A stretch of DNA of 64,000 nt from Planctomycetota bacterium (GTDB taxonomy: Bacteria > Planctomycetota > Phycisphaerae > Phycisphaerales > UBA1924), in NCBI GenBank assembly GCA_020831805.1, contig JAFIFX010000002.1, positions 372,001 to 436,000 on the forward strand, in the 5' to 3' direction. Below the pieces are notes generated by a model that was not told where the DNA came from, ran no database searches, and was given only the letters and a program-made list of their open reading frames with translations. The position numbers were made by a program, and so were the translations under genes. Positions 1 to 12,037 of the stretch are shown here, one piece after another. The first letter of the stretch is position 1, and each line of letters opens with the position of its first letter.

Positions 1-3756
<3,756 letters not shown>

Positions 3757-3785
3757 TCCGTCTTGATCGAACCTGTTTTCCCCCC

Positions 3786-3816
3786 AAAGGCCCGCGTCCG
3801 ACGCGGGCCTTTTCTT
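3786..3816 (+). terminator. Intrinsic terminator after rpoC
   Basis: A perfect 12-bp stem (3786-3797 paired with 3801-3812) encloses a 3-base loop and is followed by a short T-rich run. It lies 30 bases after the rpoC stop and should end the rpoBC transcript. Confidence 0.9.
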
Positions 3817-3852
3817 CTGCCCGCGGGCCGGCACCCGTCCCCCGCGGCGGGA

Positions 3853-4092
3853 TCACCCCTCCGCCAGCACCGCCCGCACGATCGCCTCGCGGTGATCAAA
3901 CCCCGTCCGCCCGGTGCGGATCGTCAGCCGCACATACGGCTCGCACATGCCGCAGCCGGTCGTGCAGCCCAGCTCGTCCGCGAGCGTTTCCACCAGGCGG
4001 TCCTCGTCACCGACCCCGGCCAGGCGCAACGCGGCGACCCGGTCCCGGACCTCGGACAGCATCACCTGATGGCACACGCATCGGTCGACCAT
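3853..4092 (-). CDS. Bfd-like (2Fe-2S)-binding protein
   Basis: A 79-residue protein of the bacterioferritin-associated ferredoxin type, a small electron carrier that binds one [2Fe-2S] cluster. The cluster ligands are visible as C5-x-C7 and C47-x2-C50, the family spacing; an extra Cys sits at 43. An in-frame ATG exists farther upstream (4167), but I chose the start at 4092 because GAGAGGAACCC is properly spaced before it and the family begins with a short MxxxCxC segment. It lies 37 bases after the pseudopilin gene on the same strand. No bacterioferritin gene is next to it, so the partner is unknown; a role in iron release or in a reductase is possible. Confidence 0.85.
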   Translation of the reverse strand: MVDRCVCHQVMLSEVRDRVAALRLAGVGDEDRLVETLADELGCTTGCGMCEPYVRLTIRTGRTGFDHREAIVRAVLAEG

Positions 4093-4129
4093 GGGTTCCT
4101 CTCGTGCCGGGCCCGGGTGGGTGGGCGGA

Positions 4130-4933
4130 TCACCACCGACGCCAGTCGGGTACATAGTGCGGATCATTCGTCCGTGTGACGGATCCGATGCCGAACCGGT
4201 CGTTCGAAACGGCCTCGGGGTCGGGCATCTCGAGATGGACCGAGCCGTCGCTGCGGCTGAGCACCGCGCGGCCGAAGCCGATGTTCGGGCGCGAGTGCCG
4301 GAACGCGGTGGTGGGGGAGAGGTTCTCCCGCCAGTGCCCGCGCCGGCGGACGAACAGGTTGGGCGGGTCCAGCAGGGCGCTGTTCTTGGGCTTGTCGGCG
4401 TGCATGGCCAGCAGGGTGTCGCCGAAGACGAACAGGTCCGCCGGCCGGTGGATGTCGTGCACCGCCGGCCAGCGCCGCCCCGCCAGGTCCATGTACCCCG
4501 ACGAGGGCGGCGCGAGCGTGTAGGCGTTGTACCCGTAGGTGGTCGTGAAACCCCCGGCCGATCCCTGCTCGCGGTATGAGCCTTCGGGCTGGGCCGGGCA
4601 CTCGAACACCGAGCGGGCCGACAGCGTCGCGTCGAGGTAGGGCGAGAGGGTGCCCTCCTCGTGGATCACGCGGCCCGTGGCCGGGTCCTCGGACCCGTAC
4701 CAGTAGATCCGCCGCGTGGTCCGCGGGGCGACATGGGGCAGGGCCTTGCCCCGGTGGTCGGCGGCGTACATGGTCCAGGCCGTCAGGAGCTGACGCTGGT
4801 TGGACATGCACACCGCCGACCGGGCCGTCTCGCGGGCTGCGCCGAGCGACGGGAGGAGCACCCCGAACAGCAGCCCGGTGATCGCGATGACCACCAGCAG
4901 CTCGATCAGGGTGAATCCGGTGTCTCGGCGCAT
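4130..4933 (-). CDS. Prepilin-type N-terminal cleavage/methylation domain protein (pseudopilin)
   Basis: A 267-residue type II secretion/type IV pilus-like pseudopilin. The N-terminus has the class III leader: the cut would fall after G6 in [13 protein letters not shown], with the key Glu at +5, followed by a single hydrophobic helix that serves as anchor and assembly spine. The remainder is a globular domain rich in Tyr and Pro, and the C-terminus carries RSDGSVH after an RHS segment, resembling the H-X9-DG signature of planctomycete pseudopilins but with a longer spacing. Its ATG lies 7 bases after the TAA of the upstream propeller gene and its ribosome site GAGGACC sits in that gap, so the two are surely co-transcribed. 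The substrate is unknown. Confidence 0.88.
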   Translation of the reverse strand: MRRDTGFTLIELLVVIAITGLLFGVLLPSLGAARETARSAVCMSNQRQLLTAWTMYAADHRGKALPHVAPRTTRRIYWYGSEDPATGRVIHEEGTLSPYLDATLSARSVFECPAQPEGSYREQGSAGGFTTTYGYNAYTLAPPSSGYMDLAGRRWPAVHDIHRPADLFVFGDTLLAMHADKPKNSALLDPPNLFVRRRGHWRENLSPTTAFRHSRPNIGFGRAVLSRSDGSVHLEMPDPEAVSNDRFGIGSVTRTNDPHYVPDWRRW

Positions 4934-4940
4934 GGTCCTC

Positions 4941-6584
4941 TTAGTCCAGGGCGTACTGGAGCGCGATCATCAGATCCTGGCCGTCCACCACGCCGTTGCC
5001 GTTGAAGTCCGGCAGGGTATGGTTCGCCCATCGGGCGAGGATTTCACCCCTTGGCATCACGGGCGCTCCGAATGCGTGGACACCGCCGAAGCCCACGGCG
5101 TACAGCTCGCGTTCAGACAGCGCCGGGCTGCCCCCGCAACCGGGGGTGCTCTTGATGATGAACCCGGGTTGCGACGGGTGCTTGGTCAGATCGATCATAA
5201 ACAGTTTCCGGCTGGGGCCGAAAAACCCGTCGAGCTTCGGATTGGGCGCGGAGCCGACGAAGGCGGCATGGCGGCCGTCGGCGAGCCGCACGACCACCGG
5301 CTGGTTGGTCCAGCCTCCGACGGAGAGGAAGGGCTCGCCGGGGTCCCACTGGCCGTTGTTGTTCAGGTCGACATGGGTGTCCATCGCCGAGTCCCACAGC
5401 AGCGTCGCGCGGCCGCTCCAGGAGTGCTCGTAGATGAGCTGGAGGCTGGGCAGCGATCCGAAGGCCGGGAACATCGAGGTGAACGGCACGCCGCCGGAAA
5501 CCAGGACGAGCCCGTTGCCCAGGGGCACGGGGATGGTGTCGGTGCGGTTGGTCGGGACGGACCAACGCTGAGCGCCGGTGGCGCGGTCGAGGCGGACGGT
5601 CGCCGCGCTGAACTGGCCGCCGTGGAAGGAATAGGTGGAGGCATAGATGGCGTCCTGCTTGACGGCCATGCCGGCGAAGAAGCCGCTGGGATCGGTGTGG
5701 TGATAGACCCAGAGCGGCTGCGGCGGGGAGGTCGCGTCGGCTGGGTAGGCCCGGATGGTGCCCTGGTCCCAGGTTCCCCCGCCCGTGGCGGTGGAGACAT
5801 ACACCACGCCGTCCTTGTACGCCGGTGTGTTGCCGGAGGTCTGGCCCTGGAGGTTGACGCTCCAGACGATCTGGCCGGGCTGGTACGGATTGAGGGCGGG
5901 GTGATGCGGGCTGGTGTTGATGCAGTACAGGCGGCCGGTGCTGCCGGTGGCGAACGAGTGGTCGGTGATGAAGACGCGGTTGGCGGGGCCGAGGTCGTGG
6001 GTGACCGCCGGTGAGGCGTTGACGATGATGCGTCCCAGGGAGGTGTTCCAGACCTCGCTGCCGTCCTCCAGCGAGATGGCGGCCATGCGGCCGCCGGTGC
6101 CCAGGATCAGGGTGTTGTGCATGGCATCGACCGCCGGGGTCGACCAGGAATCCAGCAGCGCGATCGGGACGGGCGCGGTCCAGGCGATCGAGCCGTCGAC
6201 ACGGTTGAAGGCGACGACGGAGTCCTGCCCTCTGGGTCCTGCCAGCGGGTTATGCTGCGGGTCGGGTTCGGCCGCGTCCGGGAAGCCGGTCTGGAAGCCC
6301 ACCGCGATGACCAGTTCGGGTGTCGTGACCACGCCGGACTGGCCGTAGAACTCGAACGATTCCCACTCGTCGCCGGACTTGACCCAGCGGGGGGAGGAGA
6401 TGCTGATCGGCCCCTCGGCGCCGAGGGGTGCGACGCTCACGCGCTCGGCGCCGCCGGCGAAAGAGGGCCAGATGCGCTCGAGGAAGATCGGCGCGGGGTT
6501 TCCCGCGTTTTCCGCGGTCCAGGCGCCGAGGGACGCGATGGTGGCTACGCCGAGAACGGAATACAGCATGTGGGTTCGCTTCAC
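4941..6584 (-). CDS. Exported PQQ-like beta-propeller protein with C-terminal dockerin-like segment
   Basis: A 547-residue secreted protein. I chose the GTG at 6584 because AAAGGA lies just before it and it opens a signal peptide ([20 protein letters not shown]). Residues about 90-500 are repeated blades of the BamB/PQQ-dehydrogenase type (for example [18 protein letters not shown] and [17 protein letters not shown]), in which each blade ends in a G-x-x-x-W strand. The last 25 residues contain [17 protein letters not shown], a calcium-loop motif of dockerin type I repeats, which in planctomycetes often ends exported proteins. The protein most likely acts at the cell surface. Catalytic activity cannot be read from the sequence. 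It heads a tight pair with the pseudopilin. Confidence 0.85.
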   Translation of the reverse strand: MKRTHMLYSVLGVATIASLGAWTAENAGNPAPIFLERIWPSFAGGAERVSVAPLGAEGPISISSPRWVKSGDEWESFEFYGQSGVVTTPELVIAVGFQTGFPDAAEPDPQHNPLAGPRGQDSVVAFNRVDGSIAWTAPVPIALLDSWSTPAVDAMHNTLILGTGGRMAAISLEDGSEVWNTSLGRIIVNASPAVTHDLGPANRVFITDHSFATGSTGRLYCINTSPHHPALNPYQPGQIVWSVNLQGQTSGNTPAYKDGVVYVSTATGGGTWDQGTIRAYPADATSPPQPLWVYHHTDPSGFFAGMAVKQDAIYASTYSFHGGQFSAATVRLDRATGAQRWSVPTNRTDTIPVPLGNGLVLVSGGVPFTSMFPAFGSLPSLQLIYEHSWSGRATLLWDSAMDTHVDLNNNGQWDPGEPFLSVGGWTNQPVVVRLADGRHAAFVGSAPNPKLDGFFGPSRKLFMIDLTKHPSQPGFIIKSTPGCGGSPALSERELYAVGFGGVHAFGAPVMPRGEILARWANHTLPDFNGNGVVDGQDLMIALQYALD

Positions 6585-6644
6585 GGTTGTCCTTTGCAAA
6601 AAGACGGGGAGGAGTGAAATGCGTGCCCTCTTCAAACCCGGCAC

Positions 6645-6662
6645 GCGGGCGTTTCCGCCCGC
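6645..6662 (-). other. Hairpin between the PEP-CTERM gene and the propeller gene
   Basis: A perfect 7-bp GC stem with a GAAA tetraloop (minus-strand sense) lies in the 126-base gap. It has no T-run after it, so it may be a weak attenuator or an RNA-stabilising hairpin rather than a full terminator. It decides whether the genes below share the riboswitch-controlled transcript. Confidence 0.45.
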
Positions 6663-6710
6663 TCCGGGAGATCGCTCCGGCTCCTCCGCGGGGCGATAAG
6701 ACAGGATCCG

Positions 6711-7532
6711 TTACGCGCGACGGCGCCGGGCCGCGGCGAGCAGGCCCAGGCCGAGCACCGCGCCGGCGCCCGGGGCCGGCACGACGCTGACGGCGTCGAT
6801 GTTGAACGCGAAATCGCTGTTGTTCTCGATCCGGACATAGTGGGCGAACTCCAGCCCGGTGCCCGAGATGTCCACGCCGATGCCCCCGCCCGAACCGTCA
6901 TAGAGCTCGATGAGCTGCGCGAAGGTCAGGTCGGCAAGGTCGGCAAGCTGAAGGTTCGGGTTCATCGCGCGGGTGAAATCGGTCGGGACCGAGCCCGGCG
7001 AAGTCGGCGTGGTCTCGGTGAAGTCGGCGTAGCCCAGCGTGGGGAACAGGTCGACGCGGGTGCTGGCGGCCAGGCGCCAGTCGATGCCGTCGGCGGAGAC
7101 ATAGACGTCGGCGACGCCGTTGGAGGCGAACATGGAGGGGTTGGGGCCGAGGACGCCCGAGCCGTTGGTGTTGGGGTCGCCGTCGAAGAACGACTGATCG
7201 ACGAAGAAGGCGTTGCCGAAGATGATCAGGTCCACCCCGAAGCGGTGGTTGGGGTTGTTGGTGATGGCCCGGTCAAAGCCCAGCGTCAGGTGCCCGCCCG
7301 AGCCGATGGAGACGAGCTGGTCGGGGTTGAAAGCGGGGTTGAACGGGGTGACACCCGAGACGAAGTTGCCCCCACCGGTCATGCGGGCGGCCGAGCCGAG
7401 TGCGCTGGTCGCGTCGGTGAGGGACGCGTTGGCGTTCGAGCCGGCGGCGTAAGAAAGAACCTCGGTGGCGAATGGCGAGGCGACAGCAGCGGCGCTGGTG
7501 GTGGCCAGCGCTCCAAACAAAATGGCATTCAC
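6711..7532 (-). CDS. PEP-CTERM surface protein under a cobalamin riboswitch
   Basis: A 273-residue exported protein. I chose the GTG at 7532: it opens a signal peptide (VNAILFGALATTSAAAVASP) with GGAAAG about 9 bases upstream, whereas the open frame farther upstream has no signal-like sequence. The C-terminus, VPAPG, then a hydrophobic helix, then ARRRR, is a PEP-CTERM tag for exosortase sorting to the envelope. The middle contains SIGSGGHLTLGFDRAI, DLIIFGNAF and DVYVSADGIDWRLAA, which resemble a family of surface proteins from bacterial B12-uptake loci, as I remember them. A complete cobalamin riboswitch precedes the gene, so it is probably made when B12 is scarce. A role in capturing corrinoids is inference. 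Confidence 0.85.
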   Translation of the reverse strand: MNAILFGALATTSAAAVASPFATEVLSYAAGSNANASLTDATSALGSAARMTGGGNFVSGVTPFNPAFNPDQLVSIGSGGHLTLGFDRAITNNPNHRFGVDLIIFGNAFFVDQSFFDGDPNTNGSGVLGPNPSMFASNGVADVYVSADGIDWRLAASTRVDLFPTLGYADFTETTPTSPGSVPTDFTRAMNPNLQLADLADLTFAQLIELYDGSGGGIGVDISGTGLEFAHYVRIENNSDFAFNIDAVSVVPAPGAGAVLGLGLLAAARRRRA

Positions 7533-7704
7533 GGCACAAACTTTCCGGGCCTGACGGGCCCCCGTGCGATGTTCCGCCCCGAATCGCGCGGGACGCTCCC
7601 CGGTGAAGAACGGAGCCGTTCGCGGGGGTGCGTGTTTCGACGGGGATGGGCCGCGGGGGAGACGCGAGCATCGCCGCCGAACCCCGTGCGCGAGGGCCGA
7701 CAAC

Positions 7705-7895
7705 AACGCTGGTGGCAGGTCTTCCGGCTCCAGGCTCCGCTCGCCGAAGGTCTTCCCGGCTCTGGTAAGCCAGTGACCCTTCTCCCCTCAATCGGGAAAA
7801 AGCTCGGCGGCCTCGACACCTGTTACGGCGGCGCGTCCGCGGTGGATTTTCACCACACTTCCCTTTTCACCGGGGCCCTCGCCCCGGCACCATCA
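7705..7895 (-). promoter_or_regulatory. Cobalamin (adenosylcobalamin) riboswitch
   Basis: Read on the minus strand, the conserved elements of the B12 riboswitch occur in order: GGTGAAAAGGGAA, then GGTGAAAATCCACCGCGGAC, CGCCGCCGTAACAGG, GGTCACTGG, CCGGGAAGACC, and finally the B12 box GGAGCCGGAAGACCTGCC. It lies 175 bases upstream of the PEP-CTERM gene at 6711-7532. A small hairpin (GGGCC and GGCCC around CGTCA) just before that gene's ribosome site could be the expression platform, giving translational repression when cobalamin is bound. The rest of the 7533-7987 gap shows no gene. Confidence 0.95.
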
Positions 7896-7987
7896 GCGCG
7901 TACAGAGTAACCGGCCCGCATCGTGCATGTCAACCCCGACGCGTCGGGCACGGACAGAATGGTCCCAAATCCCGAGCGCCAAGCGGG

Positions 7988-9106
7988 TTACCCGAAAACG
8001 GGGGTCGCGGCTCGCACGCCCGATCCCTCCGGCGTGGCGTAGGCGTAGCGACCGCCGCGGCGCAGGCAGCCCGCGCCCACCAGCCCGTCCTTGCGCACGG
8101 CGTACATGGTGACATTGAAGTTCGGTTCGCCCGCATCGTTGAGCAGGAACGGGCGCTTGGTGCGACTTGCGATATGGCGCAGCACGAAGGCGCACGCCTC
8201 GTCGGGCGTCATGCCCTCTTCCATCTTGCGCACGGCGAGGAACGCGCCGCACGACTTGATGACCGCCTCGCCGCGGCCCGTCGCGCCGGCCGCGCCGATC
8301 TCGTTGTCGACATACATGCCCGCGCCGATGATCGGCGAGTCGCCCACGCGTCCCGGGATCTTCCAGGACAGGCCCGAGGTGGTGGTGCAGCCGCCGACAT
8401 CGCCGTTGGTGTCGACCGCGCTGCAGTGGATGGTGCCGGTGGTGTGCGGCACGCCGTCGAGCCAGACGATGTCGGGGTTGTTGGTCGGGTCGTCGATGGC
8501 GCGGCCGATGGGCTGGCCGTCGTCGTCCGAGATCGGGATGGGGAACTGGTCGTCGTCGAGCCGATCGTCGCGCGGGTTGAGGTTGCGTCGCCAGCGCAGC
8601 CACGCCTGTCGCGCCCGCTCGGTGAGGAGGTTTTCCTCCTTGAAGCCCAGCTCGAGGGCGAAGCGCTTGGCCCCTTCGCCGACGAGCATGGCGTGGTTCG
8701 TGCGTCGGAGCACTTCCAATGCGACGGACGCGGGGTTCTTGACACCCTCGAGGCAGGCCACGGCCCCGGCCTTGTGCGTGGGCCCGTGCATGACGGAGGC
8801 GTCGAGCTGGACCACGCCGTCGGCATTGGGCAGTCCGCCGTAGCCGACGGTCATGTCGTCGGGGTCGTTCTCGTTGATCTCCACGCCGCGGACGACGGCG
8901 ACGACCGGGTCCGTGCCTTCTTCGATCAGCGAATAGGCCCGGCGCACGGCCTCGAGCCCGTTGCCGGAGGCGATCACCGCGGGCCGCCCGGTCGAGCGGG
9001 CGGGCAGCCCGGCCTTCGCGGCGGCCTTGGACCCCAGGGCCGCCCCGGTCAGGGCGGCGGCGGAGACTCCGAGGAACGAGCGGCGGGGGAGGTGGTTGTT
9101 GTTCAT
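7988..9106 (-). CDS. Tat-exported N(4)-(beta-N-acetylglucosaminyl)-L-asparaginase (glycosylasparaginase family)
   Basis: A 372-residue Ntn-hydrolase related to glycosylasparaginases, which cleave the bond between asparagine and GlcNAc in degraded glycoproteins; some members are isoaspartyl peptidases or plain asparaginases. RRSFLG at residues 8-13, followed by a hydrophobic alanine-rich helix, is a twin-arginine export signal. The proenzyme would cut itself before a Thr in the TTGTIH segment (near residue 224), making the new N-terminal Thr the nucleophile. GRVGDSPIIGAGMYVDN further on is the family's substrate-loop sequence. The gene stands alone and is divergent from the short FloA-like gene. 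The exact substrate cannot be told from sequence. Confidence 0.93.
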   Translation of the reverse strand: MNNNHLPRRSFLGVSAAALTGAALGSKAAAKAGLPARSTGRPAVIASGNGLEAVRRAYSLIEEGTDPVVAVVRGVEINENDPDDMTVGYGGLPNADGVVQLDASVMHGPTHKAGAVACLEGVKNPASVALEVLRRTNHAMLVGEGAKRFALELGFKEENLLTERARQAWLRWRRNLNPRDDRLDDDQFPIPISDDDGQPIGRAIDDPTNNPDIVWLDGVPHTTGTIHCSAVDTNGDVGGCTTTSGLSWKIPGRVGDSPIIGAGMYVDNEIGAAGATGRGEAVIKSCGAFLAVRKMEEGMTPDEACAFVLRHIASRTKRPFLLNDAGEPNFNVTMYAVRKDGLVGAGCLRRGGRYAYATPEGSGVRAATPVFG

Positions 9107-9176
9107 GACCCCAGTTTGACCGATCGCGGCGGGTCTGTCCAGTCGGGCCGGCAGGTGGCTGCGAGTATCATGGCCG

Positions 9177-9593
9177 ATGCCCGATGTGCTCCTGATCGCG
9201 GTGATCGCGCTGGCCGCGATCTTTTTCCTGGCGACGGCGTCGGTGTTCCTGGAGCACTTCGGGCTCTGGCTTCAGTGCCGTCTGTCCGGGGCGCCGATCC
9301 CCTTCTCGCGGTTCGTGCACTGGAAGCGCCGCAGGATCGACGGGCGCACGCTCGCGCTGGTCCATATCCGGCTTCGCAAGGAAGGCATCGAGATCCCGAC
9401 CGAGCGGCTCGAGGCGCTCCTCGGCGACGGCGGCAACCTGCTGAAATGCGCGTTCGCGATGATCTACGCCCGCCGCGCCGGGCTGGACTTGTCATGGGAT
9501 GAGATCGTCGGGATGGACGCCGACGGCATGGATCCGCTCGAAGAGGTCCGGCGCGTGCACCTGGGCGACGAGGCCGTCGAAGCGCCCGCGTGA
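9177..9593 (+). CDS. Short FloA-like membrane protein (N-terminal part of flotillin-like fold only)
   Basis: A 138-residue protein that matches the first third of the FloA protein encoded at 21557-22573. Both begin MP, have a hydrophobic helix at residues 3-28, continue with a WLQC or WFQA-type amphipathic stretch, and share the R-x-R-K-x-G-x-x-I-x-T-x-x-L pattern, an aliphatic helix (here LLKCAFAMIYARRAGLDLSWDE) and an acidic end. The coiled-coil/SPFH part that forms FloA oligomers is absent, and the frame ends cleanly, so this is a stand-alone short paralogue rather than a frameshifted copy. It could modulate membrane microdomains by joining FloA assemblies; that is inference. Confidence 0.72.
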   Translation: MPDVLLIAVIALAAIFFLATASVFLEHFGLWLQCRLSGAPIPFSRFVHWKRRRIDGRTLALVHIRLRKEGIEIPTERLEALLGDGGNLLKCAFAMIYARRAGLDLSWDEIVGMDADGMDPLEEVRRVHLGDEAVEAPA

Positions 9594-9606
9594 CGCCCGC
9601 GGGCGA

Positions 9607-10659
9607 TCAGGCCTCCGCGTCCCGCCCCGGGCGTTCGCGGCCCAGGCGCGAGATGGCGACGGTCGCCCCGAATCCCAGCGCGATCAGGCCCGCCGCGCCG
9701 GCGACCTGCGACGCGCTCGGGGTGTAGGCCCGCTGGGCCCAGTCCTTCGCGTTGGAGGGCGAGCGCATGTCGTCGAGGTTCTCCTCGGTGACCAGGCGGC
9801 CCTTGACGGTGTCGCCGATCTCCGGCGCCACGCCCGCTCGGAAGGGGTACAGCCCGGCCGGGGCCGCGAGCAGCAGGCCCAGCAGCACACCGAGCGTCGG
9901 GCGCTCGTAGCGGTGCATGACCCACTTGAGCGCGTTGGCCACGCCCGCGATGCCGACGACCACACCGATGGCGACGGGCAGCAGCACCGGAATCTGGGCG
10001 AGCACGCCGGGCATGTCCGCGCCGGTCAGGGCGCGGATGGCGTCCTTGATCGCGCCGATGATCGGCTCGTACTGGCCGATGAGCAGCAGGAGGAACGCGC
10101 CGGAGACGCCGGGGAGGATCATGGCGCTGGCCCCCGCGACGCCCGCGATGAGCAGCCAGACGGGCCCGGTCATGCCCGCGCCGCCGGCGCCGGTCTCCTG
10201 CAGGACGACCAGCAGCCCCATGGCCAGCCCGCCCCCGGCGATGCCGGCCCACACATCCCCGCGCACGGGCCGGGCCATCTTCCAGAGCACCGGCGCCCCA
10301 CCCCAGGTCAGGCCGATGAACAGGGCGTACATCACCCAGCGGTGTTCGACCAGGGCCCAGTGGATCACGCCGGCCAGCACCCCGATCGACAGGACAGCCC
10401 CGAAGACCACCAAGCCGAGCATCAGGACCGTGGGCCGGGTCAGGCGCAGGCGGGTGGCGTCCGAGACGGCGTCGATGAACCGGCGATAGACCCCGCAGGC
10501 GACGAGCATGGTGCCCCCGGAGATCCCCGGGACCAGGTTCGCCAGGCCCATCATCGCGCCGGCGATCAGGGTCCGGACCACCGGGACGGGCGGGGGGGGT
10601 GGGGGGGGCGCACCATCCGGCTGTGGCGTGGCAGGGTTGGACTGGGTCGGATCGGGCAT
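9607..10659 (-). CDS. DUF368 family polytopic membrane protein
   Basis: A 350-residue inner-membrane protein of the DUF368 family, whose members include flippase-type carriers for undecaprenyl phosphate recycling (PopT). The family signature AGAMMGLANLVPGISGGTML lies near residues 38-57 and is repeated in inverted form as ASAMILPGVSGAFLLLLIGQ, giving the two-fold symmetric pore. About nine hydrophobic helices are visible. I took the ATG at 10659, preceded by GGACG, over the one at 10680, which has no ribosome site. The N-terminus has a run of seven prolines coded by a long cytosine tract. It runs convergent with the short FloA-like gene. The transported substrate is inferred from the family. 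Confidence 0.88.
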   Translation of the reverse strand: MPDPTQSNPATPQPDGAPPPPPPPVPVVRTLIAGAMMGLANLVPGISGGTMLVACGVYRRFIDAVSDATRLRLTRPTVLMLGLVVFGAVLSIGVLAGVIHWALVEHRWVMYALFIGLTWGGAPVLWKMARPVRGDVWAGIAGGGLAMGLLVVLQETGAGGAGMTGPVWLLIAGVAGASAMILPGVSGAFLLLLIGQYEPIIGAIKDAIRALTGADMPGVLAQIPVLLPVAIGVVVGIAGVANALKWVMHRYERPTLGVLLGLLLAAPAGLYPFRAGVAPEIGDTVKGRLVTEENLDDMRSPSNAKDWAQRAYTPSASQVAGAAGLIALGFGATVAISRLGRERPGRDAEA

Positions 10660-10710
10660 CGGTCGTCCGTTTTTGGGCATCGGGCGTGGGGATCGGCCCG
10701 TATCATCGGC

Positions 10711-12033
10711 ATGGTGAGCGCGCGTGTCCTGATTCTGAGCCTCTTTCTGGCCCTTTCCCTGCCGGGGGGCTGTGTCGCGGTCTATCCGGCGATGGGCCTG
10801 CGGGCCTCCGAGCCGGGCACGGCTCCGGCGGGCAGCCAGGTCCGCCCCGAGGTGCCCGAGACCGATGATGCGCCGCGGACCGGTGAGCGGTGGCCGGCCC
10901 GCTGGTCCGCCAAGCCCGAATCGCCGCGGGGTGTGATCGTGCCGTCGGCGGACCGGGCGGCGAGCCTGCGTCCGGCCCACCTGGGGCGATTCCACAGCCT
11001 GCGGACGGGCGAGGTCGAGTACCGGCAGGCGGAGTTGCTGGCCAAGGCGATCGGGTTCGAGGACGGGTTCCGGTTCGAGGCGGAGGGACCCGGGAGCCTG
11101 GTGTTCATGCCGCCGGTCGAGCCGGGCGAGGGGGACGCCGCCGGCGACGAAGCGGAGACCTTCGTTTTCGTCAGCGCCCGGCCCAACGCGCGCAACACGC
11201 CGGAGGATCCTCGGGTCGATCTTGAGCGGACCTGGTTCGCGTTCTACGACGCGTCGACCGAGGAGACGAAGGGCACGATCGTGCTGATCCCGGGCATGCT
11301 GGGCACGCCGCAGCCGATCATCGAGGGATTGGTGCGGTACTGGCGCAACAGCGGGTACGCGGTGCTGCGGTTCCTGTCGCACCCGTCGCGTTTCACCGAG
11401 CGGGTGGAGGTGCCGATCCGGGAGGGGATGGAGGCCGAGGCGGGGCGTCGGCTCGCGGAGATCTATGACGAGCGGACGGCGGAGTGCGCGTACGCGGCGG
11501 ACGCGGCGTTGAACTACCTGTTCTCCCGCCGCAAGCCGCTGGCCGACAAGCCGGTGGTGCTGGTGGGGATGTCCGGCGGGGCGATGGTGCTGCCGAGCGT
11601 GTACTCGTACGCGCCGGAGCGGTATCACGCCGCGGTGCTGATCGCGGGGGGCGTGAACTTCCTGAAGATCAGCGCGATGTCGAACTACGCCGAGTGGATC
11701 GACGCGATCACGCTCGACTGGGCGCCGGACCAGCCCGGCACGGGCCGCCCGACGCCCGAGCGGCTTGAGCGGCTGTCCAACGCGTATCAGGCGGCATCAC
11801 GCCTCGACGCGACGCACACCGCGCCGGAGCTGGCGGCCATCCCGGTGCTGGTCCTGCACGCGACGAGGGACCGGGCGGTGCCGTCGGAGCTGGGCGAGGC
11901 GCTGTGGCGGCTGCTGGGCACGCCGGAGCGGTGGGTGTTCAATGTGGGGCACGAGTTGATCTTCATCATGCTGCCGATGCAGTCCGGCCGGCTGACAAGC
12001 TGGATCGACGGCGCGATCAAGCCGGAGTCCTGA
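10711..12033 (+). CDS. Lipoprotein alpha/beta hydrolase
   Basis: A 440-residue secreted hydrolase. The N-terminus is a lipoprotein signal (LFLALSLPGGC, with lipid-modified Cys after the cut). A linker of about 150 residues precedes the alpha/beta-hydrolase domain, whose oxyanion region is IVLIPGMLG. The catalytic triad is visible: Ser288 in VGMSGG, Asp387 in TRDRAV and His414 in NVGHEL. It is probably an esterase or lipase-like enzyme; the substrate is unknown. The start is ATG at 10711, with a possible GTG one codon later. The gene is divergent from the DUF368 gene and its stop is only 4 bases before the next start, so the two downstream genes may be co-transcribed with it. Confidence 0.87.
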   Translation: MVSARVLILSLFLALSLPGGCVAVYPAMGLRASEPGTAPAGSQVRPEVPETDDAPRTGERWPARWSAKPESPRGVIVPSADRAASLRPAHLGRFHSLRTGEVEYRQAELLAKAIGFEDGFRFEAEGPGSLVFMPPVEPGEGDAAGDEAETFVFVSARPNARNTPEDPRVDLERTWFAFYDASTEETKGTIVLIPGMLGTPQPIIEGLVRYWRNSGYAVLRFLSHPSRFTERVEVPIREGMEAEAGRRLAEIYDERTAECAYAADAALNYLFSRRKPLADKPVVLVGMSGGAMVLPSVYSYAPERYHAAVLIAGGVNFLKISAMSNYAEWIDAITLDWAPDQPGTGRPTPERLERLSNAYQAASRLDATHTAPELAAIPVLVLHATRDRAVPSELGEALWRLLGTPERWVFNVGHELIFIMLPMQSGRLTSWIDGAIKPES

Positions 12034-12037
12034 CGCG

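Noticed and set aside
4800..6014. Open frame on the plus strand across the propeller gene
   Set aside because: The minus-strand product has propeller blades, signal peptide and dockerin motif; the plus frame gives a Gly/Arg/Val-rich product without any family pattern.
10590..10615. Long G tract as a phase-variation site
   Set aside because: On the coding strand it is a proline run in the DUF368 N-terminus; no alternative frame with a useful product was seen.
9499..10710. Upstream extension of the hydrolase gene frame
   Set aside because: It lies antisense to the DUF368 membrane protein; the lipoprotein signal marks the real start at 10711.
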